A DNA stretch of 64,000 nucleotides from Volutella citrinella (Eukaryota; Ascomycota; Sordariomycetes; Hypocreales; Nectriaceae), in assembly GCA_034401135.1 (NCBI GenBank), contig JAWZSP010000006.1:4464001-4528000 (forward strand). The letters are read 5' to 3'. The notes below the pieces were generated by a model. It saw only the letters and a program-made list of their open reading frames with translations, was not told the origin of the DNA and made no database searches. Positions within the stretch are counted from its first letter, which is position 1, and every line of letters begins with the position of its first letter. Below are positions 8,939 through 19,724 of this stretch, one piece after another. A program made the translations under genes and the position numbers.

Positions 8939-11850
8939 TCAACCCATACCGGGGGATCCCCCAACATAGATGGGGCTGGTGCTGGTAGTCTGACTTGATC
9001 CAGGCGCACCGACGACACATCCCGGGGCACCACCCATTCCCGGAGCTCCACCAATGCATAGAGGTGGGCTACTACTGGCGCCCGGGGCCGCTGTGAGCGT
9101 TTCAGTGGGACTCGGTTTGGTAGTTTGACTGTTGGTCTCAAGAGTCTCTGTGAGAGTCTCGGTCGCGCTATCCTGACTCGAGCTTCCATCCGCTGTAGGA
9201 GCGGATATGGAGCTAGTAGCTTTCGTAGTCTTGGTGACCAAAGTACTCAAGGTACTGGGCCTTGCGCAAGTATAGTTATCTATGAAGTCACTGACGTCGG
9301 ACTCGGGCAGAGCATCCCGGCGTTGACGACCAGACGAGCCGGAGGCCGGAGGTTGAGCCGGCAGGGGACAGTATCCGTCGGGGGGTGTGAAACCGTTCCA
9401 GATCATGTTGATGGATGTTTCCTTGTTTCTCACGTGCGATAGCCGAATGATTTCGTTTTTGAGCGCAATCACATCCGCGAATGGCTTCTTTTCCTTCCGT
9501 CTGACCCTGATAAGATATGCAGCGATTCCAGCTGTGCCAGCGTTTGCTACGACCACATTAGCTATGTCATTCCACGGTTTCAGTGCCGGTAATAAGCGAA
9601 GGGATTCACATACAATGCGAGCTCCCTGAAACGGTAGCCATCTCATCTCCGACGTTTTTGGCGACCCTGACCTGGACGCCTGGGGCAAACACGTGGGGCA
9701 GTGTCGGACTATCATGATTGCCCCATGGGATCACATTACCTTGGTTGTCTGTGACTCCAGTCATGAGTATCCCAGGAACGTGATACTTGTTGTCAGGGTA
9801 TGCCAATTCTTGAGGAAGCTTGTCGCGCACATTGCTCTAATTGAAGGGTCAGTTGATATTCCTTGCCAGACGAATCAGACTCACAAGCTCATCATTTCCT
9901 GCAGCCACGCAAGGAAGAATCTTATTCCTCACCATGGCCTGAATCACGACAGCGTAGATGTACTGTTTCCATACCCAATTATCGTTGCCCTCGACGTCAA
10001 CATCGATCTTTGGGTTTCTGGGCCAGTGCCAAGACATGATAGCAGCCGCCAGGTTTCCGGAGGCCGCATTGACTGTTTGTGCCAAGCCATCCAAGACGTA
10101 GTACCAGTGATAGGAAGCGATCTTGAAAATCCGCGGCAGGCAGAGCTTGGCGGGACCGTAGCGATAGCCGCACGCTCGAGTGAGCATTCCAGTGCCATGT
10201 CCCGATGGGTCTTGAGCATCATCCTCTGTTGTACCAGCAAACCGATAAAACCACTTGGCGTACTTGGCGATGTATTTGAATTCCTAGCAACAGTCAGAAC
10301 GACCTTGTCCATAAAGAGTCTTTGTGTCACACACAGAATTCTTTGTATTGACGCCTTTGTCAATCACTAATACTGAAACACCGTCTGCTGGGCCATCTTC
10401 AGAGTAGAGATTTCCGCCTAGGTCCTCGAGACGCACGCCAGGCGGCTGACTGAGTACTACCAAATCGGGGCTCGACTTTTGAACAAACATCTGGGCTACA
10501 CCGTCTCCAGATCGCGCCTCGACGAAGGCAACCTATACAGTTAGTGACAATGGTCTGTATCAATTGAAGGAGTCTCACATCTGGATCCGCGTTTAGCCGT
10601 TTAGCAATGGTCAACGGCGCTCTGAAAGCCCAAGCAATTACACCCACATCCTTCACAGAAATCCAGTCCATATTTCCATCGCCGACGAGATTTGTCAGTC
10701 GTGTATGTATTTGTTGATAACCTGCTGGATTCTTCGGGACAAGGAAAAACCAGGCTAGTACCTCACACGAGTCGGCTCGCTTGCCCAATGACCCGGCAGT
10801 TGCAGTCGCCTCGCATAAAGAGGTCGTGCTGGTAGCTTGCGCTGAGGTCTTTGTGGAGGCCTCGGGCTTTCCGGTCGATGCGTCGCTGCTGGGTTCGGAA
10901 GGGTCAGTCTCGGGATCCGAGCCACCACCTCCTACCAACGGCGGGGGGATAAAGCCTCCAGGATATGACACGAGTGGGCCACCTCCAACGCCCCCTGGAC
11001 TCGCCGGAGGAGCTCCTCCTGGCATGGGATTTGATGGACTGTACGGCGGTGGTATAACAGGAGGTGGTACACGAGGCGGCACAGCAGGCGGTCCACCGTC
11101 TGTGTGTGTAGGTGAGGCGTCATTTGCTATCGTGGATGGCCCATTGTTGCTGACTGGTAGTGGGACAATTGGTACAATCTGGCCATTGCTTGCCGTGGTC
11201 GTTGTAACAGAAGCACCTGGTTGGCTCTGTACCGTTTGACTGGCGGTCTGCATCTCTGCAGGGACTCCATTTGTGCTATTGTAGGGTTCGGTGGTGGTTT
11301 TGTCGCCCTGGCTTGTAGGGTGCCCCAAAAGATCGCTCTCCGGCTTTGTCGGAACGGGTACATTCGCATTGTCCCCTGGCAAAGTAGTGGTAGTAGACCA
11401 CTGCGTTTCAGTGCTTGCATCGGAAGGTGGGTTGACTGCGTGGGCTTGGGACTGTGTATAACTCGCCCACTCCGCAGTCGTCTTTTCAGAGGACGCAGAG
11501 TTTGCAGTTGCAGTTGGAATGAGAGTCGGTGGTTTTCCATCGGTTTCCCCAGATGCCGGATTCTGGGTAGCAGATGAGACAGCAGTCGATGATCTCACAG
11601 TTGTGTCATCGGACGCCGAATGCGCTGTCGCAGTCAAATGGGTGGTGGACGAGTCGAGCGCATCATCTGAGCGTGGTACAGTAACTTTAACTGTAACCGT
11701 ATCTAACGCAGAACATGGTGCGGTGACTGTAACGGTGACAGTTGTCACCGAAAGCCCTGGCAGCTCTGAGGAATGTGCCTCGGGCAGTGCCTGAGAGCTG
11801 GCCACTGTTAGGGCAAAGATTAAGCCAGACAGGGCCCACTGGGAAAACAT
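8939..11850 (-). CDS. Large secreted subtilisin-like protease (S8) with Ser/Thr/Pro-rich N-terminus
   Basis: Structure complement(join(8939..9546,9614..9836,9885..10283,10335..10532,10579..11850)), 899 aa; the frame closes across four introns of 46-67 bp. The start ATG 11850 gives a signal peptide (MFSQWALSGLIFALTVASS). Then come ~300 Ser/Thr-rich residues, a Pro/Gly-rich hinge, a dibasic KR site before ADSCEVL, and an I9-like region. The S8 domain shows Asp in VLVIDKGVN, His in SGHGTG, oxyanion Asn in AAGN and Ser in VSGSSH followed by AGIAAYL. The Asp motif is D-K-G instead of the usual D-S/T-G, so activity is likely but not certain. The C-terminus is Thr-rich and ends in Gly-Ala-Pro-Gly repeats. 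It probably acts as a wall-associated or secreted endopeptidase. Confidence 0.85.
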
Positions 11851-13683
11851 GGCGCACGATGGATGCAGTGACAGCTGCAACTAAGAACACCACGAACAGT
11901 AAGGTTTGCGTCCGCAGCGTCCCTATTTGACAAAATCCAGTCTCATCACGATGCTTCAAAAGTTCTATAAATATTGCCAACGATCCAAAATAGCAATCTC
12001 CTGCCTTTCTGAGCGTTTCAATTACATCACAGCTGTCTGGCAATGACCTGATATGAGGGTCTGGAGGAAGCGGAGCCTTCCAGCTGCAACTTGGACAAAA
12101 AACGGGAGCATGTCGCACGTCACAGACACAAGGCTGGGATAAGGTGGGTTGCTAGCGGTTCTAGCATGTGTAGGCGGCCGCTTAGACAGGGATGCAGGCG
12201 TGAAGAGCGGAGCCTCGGGACGTGTCAACTATCACTAAGCGCGATCCTTCCGATGTTGGGGGCGGCCGATGACATGTTTCAGTCAATCTACTGCCTTCTC
12301 AAGAGACCTGCTTTAAATAAGTTCTGCCTTAGCGGGGGCCGCCTGTTTTTCGAGTGCTTCAAGCTAATGAGCCTCACTATGCAGCCCCCGACTACTTCTC
12401 CGAATATATCACAGGACCCAGTGGGGGGCGGCCCATTATAAGCGAAGGGAAAATGAGCCCTTATGCCAGGACCCGCCTCGCAAGTAGGATTGCTAAAGAA
12501 TGACTGGATAGCTACGTAAGTGATTGTAGGAAATAAGCAAGCTTGAGATCGGCAGTGGCTTGGCACTGAGGGAAGACTTGGTGGAACACGAATCCGTGCT
12601 ACAAGTGCCAACCTCAGCAAGGCGGCTTAGGAAGTCATTATCTGGATTGTGGGATACGCGACGGCACCAATCTTGGTCGTTTATAAGCTGCCTCATCATT
12701 AAGGGTATACCGTCGGGCTTTGGGGGCTACAGGCGAGAGAAAAGTGACACAGTAATATTGTTCTCCTCACTACAAGATTTTATCACTGCTCAGCCTAACA
12801 TAAACAGATACGCACGCAACGGATGAGTGAGCTTTCCGCAAGTGCTTCACATTAGCCAGAAAACTCGCCTATCATCGGCTTTGTGAGTGCATGGGTTAGA
12901 CGAGCAGGAAATATTGCGTTGGCGACGACACTGGTTAGCAAAGAGGTAATGCGAGGCAGAGTGCCGACGAATTTCGGGCCGCCCACCCCCGAGATGACGC
13001 ATCGCTTGGCGGCGCATGGATTGTGGGCGACTTGGAAGTTTGGTGATGGCTCGCAACTTGCTTAGGTCTCATCTTAGCGCTGTTAGTGCTGCCGACCCCG
13101 CATTCGACCTCTCCAACTTGGAAGGGAGTGGATGATGTCAGGGGCAGGACTAGTAACTCAGCCGCCATTGAAGTCATCACAGGCGATTTGAAGTCTAGAC
13201 ACTGATGCACACTTTGCCCTGGGCGGGCGGGATGGATCTCAAGAGATGGATCGATCAGCCGTGTGATCTACCATCTGCAGGCGTATCTGTCCCCAGACCT
13301 GGAATGGAGGAGCGGCATGTGCCGAGTGGGGGATGAAAGGGACGGGCTTCGCGGACTCGACGCATCATCCCCAGACGCCAGACACTTACTATGTGCCGTG
13401 AGCCGTCAGCCCAAAGTAAACATCCGCGCTACTACTGCCTTCAAGGCAGTGGTGGGAACTAAGCGCAAAGACTTGTGTCATCGTATTTAAGAAAACAGGT
13501 TTTGTTGGTTGGAAGGAAGATCTTAAGAATCACAGGCCTGCTATTTAATGCATGGTGTGGCCGCGGGGGCGTCAGTCGGGAAGTTGGCGAACTGAACAAT
13601 ACCAAGCATCATCTGAAATCAAGTCAATATATCATTCATTCTTCCCACTATATTCTGAACACAGCCTGGCGCAGCAAACTAAG
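11851..13683. other. Long intergenic region, no gene seen
   Basis: About 1.8 kb shared as upstream region of the subtilase (minus) and the LEA-like gene (plus). Frames are short and lack domains. No repeat or RNA gene recognised. Confidence 0.5.
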
Positions 13684-14658
13684 ATGACGAGCCAGGACAC
13701 CAGAAAGGGCGCGGACAATGACCTCCTCTTCCAGCAGTCACGGGGCCCCGCAAGCCAGCAGTTTGGCAAGCCAGCCATTGATCCCACCGAACTTGAGCGA
13801 GCCGAGGGAAAGTCACATGAGAATCCAGGCCAAGGCATGAAGCAGTCGGCCGGACTGGGGAGGGAGGCCGTGCCCTCTGGCTACGAACTCAGAAGTTCTC
13901 ATGACACACGGGCGGGTGGGAAGAGCCAGCACAACAGCAGCCAGGGTGAGAAAGTTCTCTACCAGCAGTCCCGGGGCCCCGAGGGCCAGCAGCTTGGGAA
14001 GTCGGCCATTGACCCAGTCGAACTCGAACGCCAGCAAGTCAACAACCGGGAGGGGCCGGGGAGCTCTGAAGGCGAGTCCGGGAGCATGAAGCAGAAAGAA
14101 CACGGCGGACACAGCAACAAGAACCCGGAATTGAGCCATGGAGCTCCAATAAAGGAGCTTCATACCAGCTCGGGGTCAGGCGAGAGCCATACGCTTCACC
14201 GCCAGGCCCAGGGCGACAACCAGAAGAGCAGTTCCAAGCAGGAGTCATCCGTCAAGCAGCCTCACCGCGACCGCCCTCCCCACGGAAAGCACAACAAGGA
14301 TCATTCTCACGGCCAGGGAAAGACTCCAGAGCTCGGCTCAGCCACAGGGTCGCAGGCAAAGACTACACAGAAGGACCAGGGGAAGAGCACGAAGAAAAAG
14401 GTTGAACCGTCCGCCCGCGAGACGAACAAGTTGGAGGACGAGAGGCATACCAAAAAGGACGCCAAGGATTCCGGCCGCGGCAACAAGGGCATAGATCCCC
14501 TCAAGGTCATCGGTGGCGGACTGGCAGGCGCCGCGGCCGCCGGCGCCGGCGCTGGTGTGATCGGAACTGTTGCTGGCGTAGCTGCCGGTGCGGCTGGTAC
14601 AGCGAAGTTGGAGGAACAGATAGAGAAGCATGAGGCAAAGAAGGCGGGTGCGAAATGA
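13684..14658 (+). CDS. Hydrophilic LEA-like repeat protein with glycine-zipper C-terminus
   Basis: Single exon, 324 aa from ATG 13684 (MTSQDTRKGADN). Most of it is extremely hydrophilic (Gln, Ser, Lys, His, Gly) and probably disordered. Two repeats of about 35 residues share the core QQSRGPxxQQxGKxAIDPxELER, near residues 17-40 and 95-120. The C-terminal ~30 residues before the tail are Gly/Ala-rich (GGGLAGAAAAGAGAGVIG), like a glycine zipper able to insert into or oligomerise at membranes. A short charged tail follows. The composition resembles LEA-like and conidial stress-protection proteins. I know no specific named homologue, and a role in desiccation or stress tolerance is inference. Confidence 0.7.
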   Translation: MTSQDTRKGADNDLLFQQSRGPASQQFGKPAIDPTELERAEGKSHENPGQGMKQSAGLGREAVPSGYELRSSHDTRAGGKSQHNSSQGEKVLYQQSRGPEGQQLGKSAIDPVELERQQVNNREGPGSSEGESGSMKQKEHGGHSNKNPELSHGAPIKELHTSSGSGESHTLHRQAQGDNQKSSSKQESSVKQPHRDRPPHGKHNKDHSHGQGKTPELGSATGSQAKTTQKDQGKSTKKKVEPSARETNKLEDERHTKKDAKDSGRGNKGIDPLKVIGGGLAGAAAAGAGAGVIGTVAGVAAGAAGTAKLEEQIEKHEAKKAGAK

Positions 14659-14810
14659 TTCGTGGGTCGGAGTACTCTCTCACGGTTACCGGCTGATAAT
14701 CACCCTTGCGTGGTCGTCTTTCATTCAAGCCCTGTTCGCATGCGGGCAGGTTGAGTTTGCTACTTTAATAATTGCAAACCTGAGCTGTTGATATCGGCAG
14801 ATATCGCAGT

Positions 14811-16931
14811 CTAGCTTAAATAATTCTCAGTAATCATGGTACCCTCAAAACACCATTCATAAGATCTAAGAAAGTCCCTCGTTGGCGTGCTCAGCACATC
14901 AAGCTGCCGAGGGCTATCCACCTCCATCAGCGGCCCATGACTGGATCCGAGGATGGTGGATGTTAATCCGCTACCATCAGAGGACACTTGCGTAAGTTCC
15001 AGGACTTCCTTCAAGACAACGTCGGCTAGTTCGCCAAAGGCAAGGTGTCGATTCCAAGCAGAGCTCCATCTCTCGCAGACAGCCACCAGCACCGATGAGC
15101 AGGCGCGTGTAGTGGAGACAATGTCCACAATCTCGGGGTCGGAAGCCAGACAGTCTATACTGCCCCTTTGGTGTTGCACCAACAGGGAAGGTCGCCAGCG
15201 CAGGCGGGAATTCAGTCGGACCGCATAGAGATATGATAGCCCGGCGATGTAGATGGCGTTTAGCGAGAGCCAGGAGTAGTTCAGCTTTCGTGTGCGGTGC
15301 AAAGCGCTGTAGTGCTTGATTGACTCGCTGGCCGAATCGTAGAGCCGCTGCAGAGCGTCACCGCTCGGGAGCGAATCTTGCCTGGCATGTACTGGCCGAT
15401 ACAGCATGAGCACGGCAGTATGGTACAGGAGATGATACCAGTCGCGGGACGCCAGCGAGGAGGTTTCGAGCTCGTGGTCGAGGGTCGGAGCGGACGTTCG
15501 AAGTGGTAGCCGCTGGGAGCTCTGATGCCAGTTGTTCAGTTCCTCGTCGAGGTATGCCCGGACAGAGGCCTCGTTGGCCTCCCGTTGATAGCTGTACCTT
15601 GTGGCGGGCTTGTGGAGCATGTTGAAGATCTGGCCACATATGAGACGATAGCGGACAAGGTGCACAAACCACTGAGTGCTGCGCCAGAGCTTCTCGCAGC
15701 ATCTGCTGTCTGCTAGGTCGATGGGCTCGCCACAAAGGGGCATCTCGCCTCCGCTTGCCACGGGCAAATCCGCGCCCAGGTCGTCCTGGTGAATTGCCAT
15801 TGGCTTGCCCAGCATGATGCTAACGACGCGGTCCAGGGTCACAACGGACCAGAAACATCTCCTTTGCGTTTCGTTTTCCAGCTCCGGACCGCCTGCCGGT
15901 TCAGAGTCAGACGACGGGGACGGCTGCGCTTGGGCGTAGTGTGCCTCCTGATGGAGCCCCATTTCCAAGCAGAGCCGTGCAGCAGTCCCCACGAGGTGCC
16001 ATAGGCTGGCTGAAGAGTCCCGGGAGGAGCTGAGCAATCGGTATTGGCACGTCAATATCATAGCCTGCAGTGCAACCGTGCCGCCACCCCGGACAACAAG
16101 GTCCAGGTTTGCGCATGCACGCTCGTGGTGCGTCTCGGCGTCGGGCAGCCCATGCCAGTCAAACTTTGTGATTCGAACCGAGCCGAGTGCAAGAACCATG
16201 TCGAGGATGAAGGCTTCAAGCGGACTCAGTGAGGTTGTCCCCTTTGTGCCGTACACGGCGTCCAGAGACCTCGCCAAGATCTTTGGACAAAGGGCGGGGA
16301 AGATGAGATAGTCATGAGACAGGTACGCTTCTACCAGACACGTGGCCAGGTCCCTTGGAATGAGCGCCTTGAGCTCTTGCGGTCCAGGAATAAAATCACC
16401 GCCGTTTCGACGAAATCGCCTTGTGACAGTGGGTATGAGAGCATCAGCCTCACGGGGGTTGCTGGGGCCCTCGTCGCCTCCTTGGACAAGGGTGAAGAGG
16501 ATCGAAGCGCTCTGGGAACCCCATGACTGGCCTGTATCGCACGAACCGGCTGTTATAGAGGTCAATATGGACCCGTCAGCTCGTCTTGCATCTGCGTCAG
16601 CATTGGGTGAGACGTCTTGCGCCCCCGACCGTGCTTCAGGTGGCGCGACCTGCGAAGCAGCCGGACTGTCGAGCCCGAGAGCGGCCGGAGTCTTGTTTCG
16701 CAGATTCTCCAGCTCGCATGACAAGGTTGCATTCCTGGCCTCGCTCTGCGCGAGGCGGCGGGTGAGTGCGGCGAGACTGCGCCTATTACTGGCCTGATCG
16801 CGCCAGCCGTAGCTGCACGTTATCTTGGCTTTCAAGCAAGAGGAGCAGGCGGGCTTGGACTTGTCGCAGCGCGATTTGCGGCGGTAACAACGCTCACAAG
16901 CTGGGTTCCTGGTCGTCTCGGAGCCATCCAT
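14811..16931 (-). CDS. Zn2Cys6 transcription factor with fungal_trans domain
   Basis: Intronless, 706 aa, starting at ATG 16931 (MDGSETTRNPACERC). The binuclear zinc cluster has the six cysteines CxxCxxxxxxCxxxxxxCxxCxxxxxxC at residues ~12-40, followed by a short coiled coil (LTRRLAQSEARNATLSCELE). The middle (LSHDYLIFPALCPKIL; ARLCLEMGLHQ; RRCFWSVVTLDRVVSIMLG) is the fungal-specific transcription factor domain. It is a nuclear DNA-binding regulator by family. The M20 peptidase and Dal5-like carrier genes follow upstream of its promoter and may be its targets, but only proximity supports that. Confidence 0.9.
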   Translation of the reverse strand: MDGSETTRNPACERCYRRKSRCDKSKPACSSCLKAKITCSYGWRDQASNRRSLAALTRRLAQSEARNATLSCELENLRNKTPAALGLDSPAASQVAPPEARSGAQDVSPNADADARRADGSILTSITAGSCDTGQSWGSQSASILFTLVQGGDEGPSNPREADALIPTVTRRFRRNGGDFIPGPQELKALIPRDLATCLVEAYLSHDYLIFPALCPKILARSLDAVYGTKGTTSLSPLEAFILDMVLALGSVRITKFDWHGLPDAETHHERACANLDLVVRGGGTVALQAMILTCQYRLLSSSRDSSASLWHLVGTAARLCLEMGLHQEAHYAQAQPSPSSDSEPAGGPELENETQRRCFWSVVTLDRVVSIMLGKPMAIHQDDLGADLPVASGGEMPLCGEPIDLADSRCCEKLWRSTQWFVHLVRYRLICGQIFNMLHKPATRYSYQREANEASVRAYLDEELNNWHQSSQRLPLRTSAPTLDHELETSSLASRDWYHLLYHTAVLMLYRPVHARQDSLPSGDALQRLYDSASESIKHYSALHRTRKLNYSWLSLNAIYIAGLSYLYAVRLNSRLRWRPSLLVQHQRGSIDCLASDPEIVDIVSTTRACSSVLVAVCERWSSAWNRHLAFGELADVVLKEVLELTQVSSDGSGLTSTILGSSHGPLMEVDSPRQLDVLSTPTRDFLRSYEWCFEGTMITENYLS

Positions 16932-17923
16932 GACAAGAACCGGCACGGGGTGCGGCGCCGAGTCCGAAGAATACTGGCTGTTTGGTTTTGGTGTTGGTAT
17001 TGCTTGGAGAATTACCCACAACAGCTAAGGTACTGGGGTTGTTGGATACCTTCTGCCAAAACCCGGGGAAGCCCAGGGCTCATGGATTAAACCCCGCAAA
17101 GGTTTTCGGCCCCGAGGCACCGAAGTGCGGGGATGATAGCGGGTTAGTACTTGGTAGTAGGTCCAGAGCTGGACCCCCGGTTCTCAGCGCCCGTTGATTG
17201 CTCCGTCGGCCCGAGGCCGACAGGCGGCCCGACGCCCGATTGTCTGTGGGCGGACCGTCTCGTTCGGCTGCTGAAAGGTCGTTGGGTTCTTCCTGATAGG
17301 GAAAATTGATGCGCAACTCATGAGGCTGTTGATTGGACTGATGCGCAGGTGCACTGACAGAAAATGCCAGCCGCAGTGGGGCGAAACAAGAAAGAGATTG
17401 AAGGATCGGGGGGAGGAAGAAGCCCCCGTCGGATATGTGTGCGAAGGGGGCAAACCCAATCGGTCGAGTTAGTTGTGGATGGAGGTGAAGCCTCTGCTGC
17501 TAGTGCTAAAGGAACGATCTAGCTGCTTGTGGTGGTAGGCCACCCCAGACACGACTCGCCAAGATGGACCTGACTGCTAGGCACAGTGGTTCTCCCCTAT
17601 CAAGTCGGTGTCAACGACGATATCCTCAACCGCACCGGCCAAAAGGCCACGTCACCTCGTCATGCATAGTAAGAAGCCCGCTGGATCACATGCCGGCACC
17701 TTGGTTTATTTAGAAATCTCGTCACAGTCTATGAATGCTATCTAGGCAAGGTATGTAGGAGGAAATATAGCACAGAGACAGAGTGCGACTGGGGGCCAAG
17801 ATCCAACCTTGTAAGTTGTACCCCCCCCCCCCCGGAAATGTACGTGTCACTCTCCATATTCGGAGAGTCGACGTGCGCCAGCTCGCACTTGCTTCCAATC
17901 CCAGCCCAGTTCACATCATCGGG
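16932..17923. other. Intergenic region upstream of the regulator
   Basis: About 1 kb separating the regulator start from the 3' end of the M20 gene. It contains a run of 13 C at 17821-17833 and no convincing gene. Confidence 0.5.
17821..17833. repeat. Poly-C tract (13 bases)
   Basis: Homopolymer of 13 C residues just beyond the 3' end of the M20 gene. It is a likely site of length polymorphism or sequencing error. Confidence 0.9.
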
Positions 17924-19268
17924 TCACGTTTGTGATTCTGCTTCTTCAAGGCCCCGCCGGAAGTCTTCTCTGACTGCATCTAGCATGCCAGGCACGACGA
18001 GTACGTCGAGGGCAACGGAAGCCAGGGTATTGGCGACCATAGTTGCCGTCTCGAATGCCTGTCTAGTCCCGGCAGCCTTTTCGAACTCGGCGGTATGGAC
18101 CGAAGCCTTGGGTATTACGCCTTGGGCATCCTTGATCACGAAGCGGGGATGGATGGCCGGGAACGCGTAGCTGACGTTGCCTTGGTCCGTCGCGCCCATG
18201 GGGCGTTTGGCCTTGTCTGCGATAGGGTTGGGCACATACCCACCAAGCCTAGCGTAGTGACGGCTGTAAGACTGGGCCAGGAGCTCGTTGGTGATGACGT
18301 TCAGGTATCCTTGCGGGCGCTTCGTGAGCTTGAGCTCGGCACCGGTTGCCAAGGCGCCCGCCTCGAAGCATTTCCGAACGCGGCCGGCCCAGACATGCAG
18401 ATCCTTCTTGTTCTTCGATCGTATTCCGTATGTAAAGGTGGCCAAGTTCGGGATGACGTTCATGACTGTGCCCCCGGAGACTACGACGCCGTGGAACTGG
18501 TCCGACGACTGCGCCTGCTGCCGGAGCATGCTGACGGCATTGTACGCGAGGATGAGAGCATCTTGTGCGTTGACGCCGTCAAAGGGTCTTGTAGATGCGT
18601 GGGCCTCAACGCCCTTGTATTCGACGTCGTATCGCTCGACACAGGTGTTGACGATGTATGGCGCGTCGGTCGTCGAGGGATGTGCCATTAGGCTGATATC
18701 GATGTTGTAGTCGTGGAACACGCCAGCTTCCAGCATGAGCACTTTGCCGCCATGGCCTGGGATTCTCGTCAGCGCTTGTAGGAGGCATGGTCGGCCACTT
18801 CGTACTAACTCTCTTCTGCTGGTGTTCCAAACAAAACCACCCTGCCAGGAATGCCTTCGGACTTAATAACATATGCCACGGCCAGAGCCGCACCAAGCGA
18901 AGATGTCGTGATGAGATTGTGGCCACAAGCATGGCCTAGTTTGGGGAGAGCATCTGCATCTGTTAGACCTCGAATCGCCGATAGCCACGGGTTCCAAGGG
19001 ACAGACCATATTCAGCGTTGAACGATACCGTCGGGCCCTTTTCCTTGCCTTCGAACACTGCGGCAAACGCGGTTTCAATACCCTTGACAGATCTCGTGAC
19101 GTGCCACCCTTCCTGGGATTCCAGGAAGGACGTCAACAAGTCGTGTGCTTTGTATTCCTGAAGACCAAGTTCGGGATGGTCGTGGATTTCCTTGTTCACC
19201 TGCCAGAGCTCCGAAGATACCGACTCTAGAAACGTCCCGACCTTCTGGCAGTGGGGATTGTAATGCAT
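17924..19268 (-). CDS. M20-family amidohydrolase/dipeptidase (PM20D2-like)
   Basis: Structure complement(join(17924..18756,18810..18953,19007..19268)), 412 aa; both introns are 53 bp with GT...AG ends. The N-terminus MHYNPHCQ has no signal peptide, so it is probably cytosolic. Metal-site motifs are present: LGHACGHNL, AEESHGG after splicing, and GATDQGNVSYAFPAIHP near the C-terminus. The lid domain carries GVEAHASTRPFDGVNAQDA. The pattern fits the ACY1L2/PM20D2 branch that cleaves amide bonds in dipeptides or N-acyl amino acids. It is divergent from the Dal5-like carrier gene, suggesting uptake and hydrolysis of the same N-containing compound. Confidence 0.87.
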
Positions 19269-19724
19269 AATGGGCTAGGTGATGCCGAGGTGTTTTGTGG
19301 CGGGTAGAGTAGCTACGTGATGGAACGAGCCTACCCTGCGAGTTGGAGATAAGGAGTCTCGACCTTTATTTAATCAAAGACTACCTATCTTTGATGCCTC
19401 GTCGCCTCTTTTCACCAGCGGCTCCGCGTCCGTAGGCGGCCGATGGGCCGACAGGTTCGGCCCCGTGTCCGAAAAGGGGGCTACTACAACTCGGGCTAGT
19501 AGGAAGCTGAAGGGGGTAGCCGATAAGCCAAAGCACCTTTGGGCCACTGGGCTGGCTGACTTGCGGGGTGTGTGGACCAAATGACTTGAGGTTGCTGGAA
19601 CGAAGATTAAAAAAAAAACATAAATTCTGCGTGAGTCCGGCATCTCTCTCTCTAATCCTCAAACCCTCATTTTGAGTAACTTCTAACCTGACCCCAACCG
19701 TCCTTCTGCTACGCGTCCATCACG
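19269..19724. promoter_or_regulatory. Bidirectional promoter between M20 hydrolase and MFS carrier
   Basis: 456 bp separate the two divergent ATGs. An A-run lies near 19611 and a CT-rich leader precedes the carrier ATG. No specific operator recognised. Confidence 0.45.

Noticed and set aside
12091..12441. 116-codon frame between the subtilase and LEA-like gene
   Set aside because: No homology pattern, no splice context and unlikely amino-acid composition.
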